In this document: one piece after another, positions 12,902 through 26,799 of the stretch
Layout: every line of letters begins with the position of its first letter
Position numbering within the stretch: the first letter of the stretch is position 1
NCBI GenBank assembly: GCA_032622095.1
Contig: CP136067.1
Span: 63,560,893-63,624,892, forward strand
From: Siphonodentalium dalli
Lineage: Eukaryota; Mollusca; Scaphopoda; Gadilida; Siphonodentaliidae
DNA length: 64,000 bases
Reading direction: 5' to 3'
Notes under the pieces: model-generated
What the model was told of the DNA's origin: nothing
Database searches by the model: none
What the model saw: only the letters and a program-made list of their open reading frames with translations
Program-made: the position numbers and the translations under genes

Positions 12902-15731
12902 ATGCCATGTCCAACTCATGTTATATCATCCAACTCATGTTATATCATCCATGCCATGTCCAACTCATGTTATATCATCCAACTCATGTTATATCATCCA
13001 TGCCATGTCCAACTCATGTTATATCATCCAACTCATGTTATATCATCCATGCCATGTCCAACTCATGTTATATCATCCAACTCATGTTATATCATCCATG
13101 CCATGTCCAACTCATGTTATATCATCCAACTCATGTTATATCATCCATGCCATGTCCAACTCATGTTATATCATCCAACTCATGTTATATCATCCATGCC
13201 ATGTCCAACTCATGTTATATCATCCAACTCATGTTATAGCATCCATGCCATGTCCAACTAATGTTATATCATTCAACTCATGTGTTATATCATCCAACTC
13301 ATGTTATATCATCCATGCCATGTCCAACTCATGCTATATCATTCAACTCATGTTATATCATCCATATCATGTCCAACTCATGTTATATCATCCATGTCAT
13401 GTCCAACTCATATTATATCATCCAACTCATGTTATAGCATCCATGTCATGTCCAACTCATGTTATAGCATCCATGTCATGTCCAACTCATGTTATATCAT
13501 CCAACTCATGTTATATCATCCATGTCATGTCCAACTCATATTATATCATCCAACTCATGTTATAGCATCCATGTCATGTCCAACTCATGTTATATCATCC
13601 AACTCATGTTATAGCATCCATGTCATGTCCAACTCATGTTATATCATCCAACTCATGTTATAGCATCCATGTCATGTCCAACTCATGTTATATAATCCAA
13701 CTCATGTTATATTATCCAACTCGTGTTATAGAAGTCATGTCATGTTCAACTCATGTTATATCATTCAACTCATGTTTTACCATCCAACTCATGTTATATC
13801 ACCCATGTCATGTCCAACTAATGTTATATCATCCAACACATGTTATAGCATCCATGTCATGTCCAACTCATGTTATATCATCCAACTCATGTTATATCAT
13901 CCATGCCATGTCCAACTCATGTTATATCATCCAACTCATGTTATAGCATCCATGTCATGTCCAACTCAAGTTATATCACCCAACTCATGTTATAGCATCC
14001 AATTCATGTTATATCATCCATGTCATGTCCAACTCATGTTATAGCATCCAATTCATGTTATATCATCCATGTCATGTCCAACTCATGTTATATCATCCAA
14101 CTCATGTTATAGCATCCATGTCAGGTCCAACACATGTTATAGCATCCATGTCATGTCCAACTCATGATATACCATCCAACTCATGTTATATCATCCATGT
14201 CATGTCCAACTCATGTTATAGCATCCATGTCATGTCCAACTCTTGTTATATCATCCAACTCATGTTATAGCATCCAATTCATGTTATATCATCCAACTCA
14301 TGTTATATCATCCATGTCATGTCCAACTCATGTTATATCACCCAACTCATGTTATATCATCCAACTCATGTTATATCATCCAACTCTTGTTATAGCATCC
14401 AATTCATGTTATATCATCCATGTCATGTCCAACTCGTGTTATATCATCCAACTCATGTTATAGCATCCATGTCATGTCCAACTCATGTTATATCACCCAA
14501 CTCATGTTATATTACCCAACTCATGTTATATCATCCATGTCATGTCCAACTCATGTTATATCACCCAACTCATGTTATATCACCCAAAGCATGTTATATC
14601 ATCCATGTCATGTTATATCACCCAACTCATGTTATATCATCCATGTCATGTCCAACTCATGTTATATCAGCCATGTCATGTCCAACTCATATTATATCAT
14701 CCATGTCATGTCCAACTCATGTTATATCACCCAACTCATGTTATATCACCCAACTCATGTTATATCATCCATGTCATGTTATATCACCCAACTCATGTTA
14801 TATCACCCAACTCATGTTATATCATCCATGTCATGTCCAACTCATGTTATATCACCCAACTCATGTTATATCACCCAACTCATGTTATATCATCCATGTC
14901 ATGTCCAACTCATGTTATATCATCCAACTCATGTTATATCACCCAACTCATGTTATATCACCCAACTCATGTTATATCACCCAACTCATGTTATATCATC
15001 CATGTCATGTCCAACTCATGTTATATCATCCATGTCATGTCCAACTCATATTATATCATCCATGTCATGTCCAACTCATGTTATATCACCCAACTCATGT
15101 TATATCACCCAACTCATGTTATATCATCCATGTCATGTTATATCACCCAACTCATGTTATATCACCCAACTCATGTTATATCATCCATGTCATGTCCAAC
15201 TCATGTTATATCACCCAACTCATGTTATATCATCCATGTCATGTCCAACTCATGTTATATCATCCAACTCATGTTATATCACCCAACTCATGTTATATCA
15301 CCCAACTCATGTTATATCACCCAACTCATGTTATATCATCCATGTCATGTTATATCATCCATGTCATGTCCAACTCATGTTATATCATCCAACTCATGTT
15401 ATATCACCCAACTCATGTTATATCATCCATGTCATGTCCAACTCATGTTATATCACCCAACTCATGTTATATCATCCAACTCATGTTATATCATCCAACT
15501 CATGTTATATCACCCAACTCATGTTATATCATCCAATTCATGTTATATCATCCATGTCATGTCCAACTCATGTTATATCATCCAACTCATGCTATAGCAT
15601 CCATGTCATGTCCAACTCATGTTATATCACCCAACTCATGTTTAATATATCATCCAACTCATGCTATATCATCCAACTCATGTTATAGCATCCAATTCAT
15701 GTTATAGCATCCAACTCATGTTATATCATCC
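12902..15731. repeat. Higher-order repeat A, copy 3 (2830 bp)
   Basis: Same block as copy 2 but 19 bp shorter, that is, missing exactly one basic unit near 13440-13490 (two consecutive TATAGCATCC 30-mers where copy 2 has an extra 19-mer). Shares TATAGAAGTCATG with copy 2. Confidence 0.93.
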
Positions 15732-18580
15732 ATGCCATGTCCAACTCATGTTATATCATCCAACTCATGTTATATCATCCATGCCATGTCCAACTCATGT
15801 TATATCATCCAACTCATGTTATATCATCCATGCCATGTCCAACTCATGTTATATCATCCAACTCATGTTATATCATCCATGCCATGTCCAACTCATGTTA
15901 TATCATCCAACTCATGTTATATCATCCATGCCATGTCCAACTCATGTTATATCATCCAACTCATGTTATATCATCCATGCCATGTCCAACTCATGTTATA
16001 TCATCCAACTCATGTTATATCATCCATGCCATGTCCAACTCATGTTATATCATCCAACTCATGTTATAGCATCCATGCCATGTCCAACTAATGTTATATC
16101 ATTCAACTCATGTGTTATATCATCCAACTCATGTTATATCATCCATGCCATGTCCAACTCATGCTATATCATTCAACTCATGTTATATCATCCATATCAT
16201 GTCCAACTCATGTTATATCATCCATGTCATGTCCAACTCATATTATATCATCCAACTCATGTTATAGCATCCATGTCATGTCCAACTCATGTTATATCAT
16301 CCAACTCATGTTATAGCATCCATGTCATGTCCAACTCATGTTATATCATCCAACTCATGTTATATCATCCATGTCATGTCCAACTCATATTATATCATCC
16401 AACTCATGTTATAGCATCCATGTCATGTCCAACTCATGTTATATCATCCAACTCATGTTATAGCATCCATGTCATGTCCAACTCATGTTATATCATCCAA
16501 CTCATGTTATAGCATCCATGTCATGTCCAACTCATGTTATATAATCCAACTCATGTTATATTATCCAACTCGTGTTATAGCAGTCATGTCATGTTCAACT
16601 CATGTTATATCATTCAACTCATGTTTTACCATCCAACTCATGTTATATCACCCATGTCATGTCCAACTAATGTTATATCATCCAACACATGTTATATCAT
16701 CCATGTCATGTCCAACTCATGTTATATCATCCAACTCATGTTATATCATCCATGCCATGTCCAACTCATGTTATATCATCCAACTCATGTTATAGCATCC
16801 ATGTCATGTCCAACTCAAGTTATATCACCCAACTCATGTTATAGCATCCAATTCATGTTATATCATCCATGTCATGTCCAACTCATGTTATAGCATCCAA
16901 TTCATGTTATATCATCCATGTCATGTCCAACTCATGTTATATCATCCAACTCATGTTATAGCATCCATGTCAGGTCCAACACATGTTATAGCATCCATGT
17001 CATGTCCAACTCATGATATACCATCCAACTCATGTTATATCATCCATGTCATGTCCAACTCATGTTATAGCATCCATGTCATGTCCAACTCTTGTTATAT
17101 CATCCAACTCATGTTATAGCATCCAATTCATGTTATATCATCCAACTCATGTTATATCATTCATGTCATGTCCAACTCATGTTATATCACCCAACTCATG
17201 TTATATCATCCAACTCATGTTATATCATCCAACTCTTGTTATAGCATCCATTTCATGTTATATCATCCATGTCATGTCCAACTCGTGTTATATCATCCAA
17301 CTCATGTTATAGCATCCATGTCATGTCCAACTCATGTTATATCACCCAACTCATGTTATATTACCCAACTCATGTTATATCATCCATGTCATGTCCAACT
17401 CATGTTATATCACCCAACTCATGTTATATCACCCAAAGCATGTTATATCATCCATGTCATGTTATATCACCCAACTCATGTTATATCATCCATGTCATGT
17501 CCAACTCATGTTATATCAGCCATGTCATGTCCAACTCATATTATATCATCCATGTCATGTCCAACTCATGTTATATCACCCAACTCATGTTATATCACCC
17601 AACTCATGTTATATCATCCATGTCATGTTATATCACCCAACTCATGTTATATCACCCAACTCATGTTATATCATCCATGTCATGTCCAACTCATGTTATA
17701 TCACCCAACTCATGTTATATCACCCAACTCATGTTATATCATCCATGTCATGTCCAACTCATGTTATATCATCCAACTCATGTTATATCACCCAACTCAT
17801 GTTATATCACCCAACTCATGTTATATCACCCAACTCATGTTATATCATCCATGTCATGTCCAACTCATGTTATATCATCCATGTCATGTCCAACTCATAT
17901 TATATCATCCATGTCATGTCCAACTCATGTTATATCACCCAACTCATGTTATTTCACCCAACTCATGTTATATCATCCATGTCATGTTATATCACCCAAC
18001 TCATGTTATATCACCCAACTCATGTTATATCATCCATGTCATGTCCAACTCATGTTATATCACCCAACTCATGTTATATCATCCATGTCATGTCCAACTC
18101 ATGTTATATCATCCAACTCATGTTATATCACCCAACTCATGTTATATCACCCAACTCATGTTATATCACCCAACTCATGTTATATCATCCATGTCATGTT
18201 ATATCATCCATGTCATGTCCAACTCATGTTATATCATCCAACTCATGTTATATCACCCAACTCATGTTATATCATCCATGTCATGTCCAACTCATGTTAT
18301 ATCACCCAACTCATGTTATATCATCCAACTCATGTTATATCATCCAACTCATGTTATATCACCCAACTCATGTTATATCATCCAATTCATGTTATATCAT
18401 CCATGTCATGTCCAACTCATGTTATATCATCCAACTCATGCTATAGCATCCATGTCATGTCCAACCTATGTTATATCACCCAACTCATGTTTAATATATC
18501 ATCCAACTCATGCTATATCATCCAACTCATGTTATAGCATCCAATTCATGTTATAGCATCCAACTCATGTTATATCATCC
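15732..18580. repeat. Higher-order repeat A, copy 4 (2849 bp)
   Basis: Same block with a few private substitutions: ATCATTCATG near 17157, ATTTCACCC near 17952, CCAACCTATG near 18464. Has TATAGCAGTCATG like copy 1. Identity to the block ends at 18580, where copy 3 would continue into ATGCCATGTCC but this one continues with AACTCATG. Confidence 0.93.
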
Positions 18581-18860
18581 AACTCATGTTATATCACCCA
18601 ACTCATGTTATATCATCCATGTCATGTCCAACTCATGTTATACCACCCAACTCATGTTATATCATCCAACTCATGTTATATCATCCAACTCATGTTATAT
18701 CATCCATGTCATGTTATATCACCCAAATCATGATATACCATCAAACTCATGTTATAGCATCCATGTCATGTCCGACTCATGTTATATCATCCAACTCATG
18801 TTATGTCATCCAACTCATGTTATATCATCCAATTCATGTTATATCATCCATGCCATGTCC
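18581..18860. repeat. Array section between repeats A and B
   Basis: About 280 bp of mixed units with rare variants CACCCAAATCATGATATACC and GTCCGACTCATG. The same combination recurs near 25195 and 28845, showing a shared origin with the 3650-bp blocks. Confidence 0.8.
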
Positions 18861-20913
18861 AACTCATGTTATATCATCCACCTCATGTTATAGCATCCAT
18901 GTCATGTCCACCTCATGATATATCATTCAACTCATGTTATATCATCCAACTCATGTTATATCATCCATGCCATGTCCAACTCATGTTATATCATCCAACT
19001 CATGTTATAGCATCCAACTCATGTTATATCATCCATGTCATGTCCAACTCATGTTATATCATCCATGTCATGTCCAACTCGTGTTATATAATCCAACTCA
19101 TGTTATATCATCCAACTCATGTTATAGCATCCAACTCATGTTATATCATCCATGTCATGTCCAACTCATGTTATAGCATCCATGTCATGTCCAACTCATG
19201 TTATATAATCCAACTCATGTTATATCATCCAACTCATGTTATATCATCCATGTCATGTCCAACTAATGTTATATCATCCATGTCATGTTATATCATCCAA
19301 CTCATGTTATAGCATCCATGTCATGTCCAACTTATGTTATATCATCCAACTCATGTTTTAGCATCCATGTCATGTCCAACTCATGTTATATCATCCAACT
19401 CATGTTATATCACCCAACTCATGTTATATCATCCAACTCATGTTATATCACCCAACTCATGTTATATCATCCAACTCATGTTATATCATCCAACTCATGT
19501 TATATCACCCAACTCATGTTATATCACCCAACTCATGTTATATCATCCAACTCATGTTATATTACCCAACTCATGTTATATCATCCAACTCATGTTATGG
19601 CATCCATGCCATGTCCAACTAATGTTATATCATCCAACTCATGTTATAGCATCCATGTCATGTCCAACTCATGTTATATCATCCAACTCATGTTTTAGCA
19701 TCCATGTCATGTCCAACTCATGTTATATCACCCAACTCATGTTATATCATCCAACTCATGTTATAGCATCCATGCCATGTCCAACTAATGTTATATCATT
19801 CAACTCATGTGTTATATCATCCATGCCATGTCCAACTCATGCTATATCATTCAACTCATGTTATAGCATCCATGTCAGGTCCAACTCATGTTATATCATC
19901 CATGTCATGTCCAACTCATATTATATCATCCAACTCATGTTATAGCATCCATGTCATGTCCAACTCATGTTATATAATCCAACTCATGTTATATTATCCA
20001 ACTCGTGTTATAGCAGTCATGTCATGTTCAACTCATGTTATATCATTCAACTCATGTTTTACCATCCAACTCATGTTATATCACCCATGTCATGTCCAAC
20101 TAATGTTATATCATCCAACACATGTTATAGCATCCATGTCATGTCCAACTCATGTTATATCATCCAACTCATGTTATATCATCCATGCCATGTCCAACTC
20201 ATGTTATATCATCCAACTCATGTTATAGCATCCATGTCATGTCCAACTCAAGTTATATCACCCAACTCATGTTATAGCATCCAATTCATGTTATATCATC
20301 CATGTCATGTCCAACTCATGTTATATCATCCAATTCATGTTATATCATCCATGTCATGTCCAACTCATGTTATATCATCCAACTCATGTTATAGCATCCA
20401 TGTCATGTCCAACTCATGTTATATCATCCAACTCATGTTATATCATCCAACACATGTTATAGCATCCATGTCATGTCCAACTCATGTTATATCATCCATG
20501 TCATGTCCAACTCATGTTATATCATCCAACTCATGTTATATCATCCAACTCATGTTATATCATCCAACTCATGTTATAGCATCCATGTCATGTCCAACTC
20601 ATGTTATATCACCCAACTCTTGTTATATCATCCAACTCATGTTATAGCATCCATGTCATGTCCAACTCATGTTATATCACCCAACTCTTGTTATATCATC
20701 CAACTCATGTTATATCATCCAACTCATGTTATATCATCCAACTCATGTTATATCATCCAACTCATGTTATAGCATCCATGTCATGTCCAACTCATGTTAT
20801 ATCACCCAACTCTTGTTATATCATCCAACTCATGTTATAGCATCCATGTCATGTCCAACTCATGTTATATCACCCAACTCTTGTTATATCATCCAACTCA
20901 TGTTATATCATCC
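18861..20913. repeat. Higher-order repeat B, copy 1 (2053 bp)
   Basis: Starts at the CCACCTCATG variant. Distinctive words recur 2053 bp later: TTATGGCATCC/TTATAGCATCC (19577 and 21630, one substitution), CTCATGTGTTATATC (19804 and 21857) and TATAGCAGTCATG (20010 and 22063). Confidence 0.9.
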
Positions 20914-22820
20914 AACTCATGTTATATCATCCACCTCATGTTATAGCATCCATGTCATGTCCACCTCATGATATATCATTCAACTCATGTTATATCATCC
21001 AACTCATGTTATATCATCCATGCCATGTCCAACTCATGTTATATCATCCAACTCATGTTATAGCATCCAACTCATGTTATATCATCCATGTCATGTCCAA
21101 CTCATGTTATATCATCCATGTCATGTCCAACTCGTGTTATATAATCCAACTCATGTTATATCATCCAACTCATGTTATAGCATCCAACTCATGTTATATC
21201 ATCCATGTCATGTCCAACTCATGTTATAGCATCCATGTCATGTCCAACTCATGTTATATAATCCAACTCATGTTATATCATCCAACTCATGTTATATCAT
21301 CCATGTCATGTCCAACTAATGTTATATCATCCATGTCATGTTATATCATCCAACTCATGTTATAGCATCCATGTCATGTCCAACTTATGTTATATCATCC
21401 AACTCATGTTTTAGCATCCATGTCATGTCCAACTCATGTTATATCATCCAACTCATGTTATATCACCCAACTCATGTTATATCATCCAACTCATGTTATA
21501 TCACCCAACTCATGTTATATCATCCAACTCATGTTATATCATCCAACTCATGTTATATCACCCAACTCATGTTATATCACCCAACTCATGTTATATCATC
21601 CAACTCATGTTATATTACCCAACTCATGTTATATCATCCAACTCATGTTATAGCATCCATGCCATGTCCAACTAATGTTATATCATCCAACTCATGTTAT
21701 AGCATCCATGTCATGTCCAACTCATGTTATATCATCCAACTCATGTTTTAGCATCCATGTCATGTCCAACTCATGTTATATCACCCAACTCATGTTATAT
21801 CATCCAACTCATGTTATAGCATCCATGCCATGTCCAACTAATGTTATATCATTCAACTCATGTGTTATATCATCCATGCCATGTCCAACTCATGCTATAT
21901 CATTCAACTCATGTTATAGCATCCATGTCAGGTCCAACTCATGTTATATCATCCATGTCATGTCCAACTCATATTATATCATCCAACTCATGTTATAGCA
22001 TCCATGTCATGTCCAACTCATGTTATATAATCCAACTCATGTTATATTATCCAACTCGTGTTATAGCAGTCATGTCATGTTCAACTCATGTTATATCATT
22101 CAACTCATGTTTTACCATCCAACTCATGTTATATCACCCATGTCATGTCCAACTAATGTTATATCATCCAACACATGTTATAGCATCCATGTCATGTCCA
22201 ACTCATGTTATATCATCCAACTCATGTTATATCATCCATGCCATGTCCAACTCATGTTATATCATCCAACTCATGTTATAGCATCCATGTCATGTCCAAC
22301 TCAAGTTATATCACCCAACTCATGTTATAGCATCCAATTCATGTTATATCATCCATGTCATGTCCAACTCATGTTATATCATCCAATTCATGTTATATCA
22401 TCCATGTCATGTCCAACTCATGTTATATCATCCAACTCATGTTATAGCATCCATGTCATGTCCAACTCATGTTATATCATCCAACTCATGTTATATCATC
22501 CAACACATGTTATAGCATCCATGTCATGTCCAACTCATGTTATATCATCCATGTCATGTCCAACTCATGTTATATCATCCAACTCATGTTATATCATCCA
22601 ACTCATGTTATATCATCCAACTCATGTTATAGCATCCATGTCATGTCCAACTCATGTTATATCACCCAACTCTTGTTATATCATCCAACTCATGTTATAG
22701 CATCCATGTCATGTCCAACTCATGTTATATCACCCAACTCTTGTTATATCATCCAACTCATGTTATATCATCCAACTCATGTTATATCATCCAACTCATG
22801 TTATATCATCCAACTCTTGT
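20914..22820. repeat. Higher-order repeat B, copy 2 (partial, ~1.9 kb)
   Basis: Follows copy 1 head to tail at offset 2053. Identity stops near 22815, where a long run of plain 19-mers and AACTCTTG variants begins. Confidence 0.88.
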
Positions 22821-23149
22821 TATATCATCCAACTCTTGTTATATCATCCAACTCATGTTATATCATCCAACTCATGTTATATCATCCAACTCATGTTATA
22901 TCATCCAACTCATGTTATATCATCCAACTCATGTTATATCATCCAACTCATGTTATATCATCCAACTCATGTTATATCATCCAACTCATGTTATAGCATC
23001 CATGTCATGTCCAACTCATGTTATATCACCCAACTCTTGTTATATCATCCAACTCATGTTATATCATCCAACTCATGTTATATCATCCAACTCATGTTAT
23101 ATCATCCAACTCTTGTTATATCATCCAACTCTTGTTATATCATCCAACT
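22821..23149. repeat. Array run of nearly pure 19-mers
   Basis: Mostly consecutive 19-bp units with occasional AACTCTTG units and very few 11-bp extensions. This is the most homogeneous 19-mer stretch and looks recently amplified by slippage or short unequal exchange. Confidence 0.8.
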
Positions 23150-26100
23150 CATGTTATATCATCCAACTCATGTTATATCATCCAACTCATGTTATATCAT
23201 CCAACTCATGTTATATCATCCAACTCATGTTATATCATCCAACTCTTGTTATATCACCCAACTCATGTTATATCATCCAACTCATGTTATATCATCCAAC
23301 TCATGTTATAGCATCCATGTCATGTCCAACTCATGTTATATCACCCAACTCTTGTTATATCATCCAACTCATGTTATAGCATCCAATTCATGTTATATCA
23401 TCCAACTCATGTTATATCATCCATGTCATGTCCAACTCATGTTATATCACCCAACTCATGTTATATCATCCAACTCATGTTATATCATCCAACTCATGTT
23501 ATAGCATCCAATTCATGTTATATCATCCATGTCATGTCCAACTCGTGTTATATCATCCAACTCATGTTATAGCATCCATGTCATGTCCAACTCATGTTAT
23601 ATCACCCAACTCATGTTATATTACCCAACTCATGTTATATCATCCATGTCATGTCCAACTCATGTTATATCACCCAACTCATGTTATATCACCCAAAGCA
23701 TGTTATATCATCCATGTCATGTTATATCACCCAACTCATGTTATATCATCCATGTCATGTCCAACTCATGTTATATCAGCCATGTCATGTCCAACTCATA
23801 TTATATCATCCATGTCATGTCCAACTCATGTTATATCACCCAACTCATGTTATATCACCCAACTCATGTTATATCATCCATGTCATGTTATATCACCCAA
23901 CTCATGTTATAAAAACCCAACTCATGTTATATCATCCATGTCATGTCCAACTCATGTTATATCACCCAACTCATGTTATATCACCCAACTCATGTTATAT
24001 CATCCATGTCATGTCCAACTCATGTTATATCATCCAACTCATGTTATATCACCCAACTCATGTTATATCACCCAACTCATGTTATATCACCCAACTCATG
24101 TTATATCATCCATGTCATGTCCAACTCATGTTATATCATCCATGTCATGTCCAACTCATATTATATCATCCATGTCATGTCCAACTCATGTTATATCACC
24201 CAACTCATGTTATATCACCCAACTCATGTTATATCATCCATGTCATGTTATATCACCCAACTCATGTTATATCACCCAACTCATGTTATATCATCCATGT
24301 CATGTCCAACTCATGTTATATCACCCAACTCATGTTATATCATCCATGTCATGTCCAACTCATGTTATATCATCCAACTCATGTTATATCACCCAACTCA
24401 TGTTATATCACCCAACTCATGTTATATCACCCAACTCATGTTATATCATCCATGTCATGTTATATCATCCATGTCATGTCCAACTCATGTTATATCATCC
24501 AACTCATGTTATATCACCCAACTCATGTTATATCACCCAACTCATGTTATATCATCCAACTCATGTTATATCATCTATGTCATGTCCAACTCATGTTATA
24601 TCATCCATGTCATGTTATATCATCCAACTCATGTTATATCACCCATCTCATGTTATAGCATCCATGTCATGTCCAACTCATTTTATATCACCCAACTCAT
24701 GTTATATCACCCAACTCATGTTATATCACCCAACTCATGTTATATCATCCATGTCATGTCCAACTCATGTTATATCACCCAACTCATGTTATATCATCCA
24801 ACTCATGTTATATCATCCAACTCATGTTATATCACCCAACTCATGTTATATCATCCAATTCATGTTATATCATCCATGTCATGTCCAACTCATGTTATAT
24901 CATCCAACTCATGCTATAGCATCCATGTCATGTCCAACTCATGTTATATCACCCAACTCATGTTTAATATATCATCCAACTCATGCTATATCATCCAACT
25001 CATGTTATAGCATCCAATTCATGTTATAGCATCCAACTCATGTTATATCATCCAACTCATGTTATATCACCCAACTCATGTTATATCATCCATGTCATGT
25101 CCAACTCATGTTATACCACCCAACTCATGTTATATCATCCAACTCATGTTATATCATCCAACTCATGTTATATCATCCATGTCATGTTATATCACCCAAA
25201 TCATGATATACCATCAAACTCATGTTATAGCATCCATGTCATGTCCGACTCATGTTATATCATCCAACTCATGTTATGTCATCCAACTCATGTTATATCA
25301 TCCAATTCATGTTATATCATCCATGCCATGTCCAACTCATGTTATAGCATCCATGTCATGTCCACCTCATGATATATCATTCAACTCATGTTATATCATC
25401 CAACTCATGTTATATCATCCATGCCATGTCCAACTCATGGTATATCATCCAACTCATGTTATAGCATCCAACTCATGTTATATCATCCATGTCATGTCCA
25501 ATTCATGTTATATCATCCATGCCATGTCCAACTCATGTTATATCATCCACCTCATGTTATAGCATCCATGTCATGTCCACCTCATGATATATCATTCAAC
25601 TCATGTTATATCATCCAACTCATGTTATATCATCCATGCCATGTCCAACTCATGTTATATAATCCAACTCATGATATAGCATCCAACTCATGTTATATCA
25701 TCCAACTCATGTTATATCATCCAACTCATGTTATATCATCCAACTCATGTTATAGCATCCATGTCATGTCCAACTCATGTTATATAATCCAACTCATGTT
25801 ATATCATCTAATCATGTTATAGCATCCATGCCATGTCCAATTCATGTTATATCATCCAACTCATGTTATATCATCCAACTCATGGTATAGCATCCATGCC
25901 ATGTCCAACTAATGTTATATCATTCAACTCGTGGGTTATATCATCCATGTCATGTCCAAATCATGCTATATCATTCAACTCATGTTTTATCATCCAACTC
26001 ATGTTATAGCATCCATGTCATGTCCAACTCATGTTATATCATCCATGTCATGTCCAACTCATATTATATCATCCAACTCGTGTTATAGCATCCAACTCGT

Positions 26101-26799
26101 GTTATAGCATCCAACTCGTGTTATAGCATCCATGTCATGTCCAACTCATGTTATATCATCCATGTCATGTCCAACTCATGTTATATCATCCATGTCATGT
26201 CCAACTCATGTTATATCATCCAACTCGTGTTATAGCATCCATGTCATGTCCAACTCATGTTATATCATCCAACTCATGTTATATCATCCAATTCATGTTA
26301 TATCATCCATGCCATGTCCAACTCATGTTATATCATCCAATTCATGTTATATCATCCATGCCATGTCGAACTCATGTTATATCATCCAACTCATGTTATA
26401 TCATCCAACTCATGATATACCATCCAACTCATGTTATAGCATCCATGTCATGTCCAACTCATGTTATATCATCCAACTCATGTTATATCACCCAATTCAT
26501 GTTATATCATCCATGCCATGTCCAACTCATGTTATATCATCCAATTCATGTTATATCATCCATGCCATGTCCAACTCATGATATATCATCCAACTCATGT
26601 TATAGCATCGATGTCATGTCGAACTCATGTTATATCATCCAACTCATGTTATATCATCCAACTCATGTTATATCATCCAACTCATGTTTTAGCATCCATG
26701 CCATGTCCAACTCATGTTATATCATCCAACTCATGTTTTAGCATCCATGTCATGTCCAACTCATGTTATATCACCCAACTCATGTTATATCATCCAACT
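23150..26799. repeat. Higher-order repeat C, copy 1 (~3650 bp)
   Basis: A ~3650-bp block matched again directly downstream. It contains a segment related to repeat A (from ~23430) but with a diagnostic GTTATAAAAACCCAACTC replacement near 23909, also present in copy 2 near 27559. A triple AACTCGTGTTATAGC run lies near 26070-26130. Confidence 0.9.

Noticed and set aside
7201-18580. Assembly artefact producing duplicate blocks
   Set aside because: Not fully excluded, but private variants and a 19-bp and a 3-bp length difference between copies argue for real copies.
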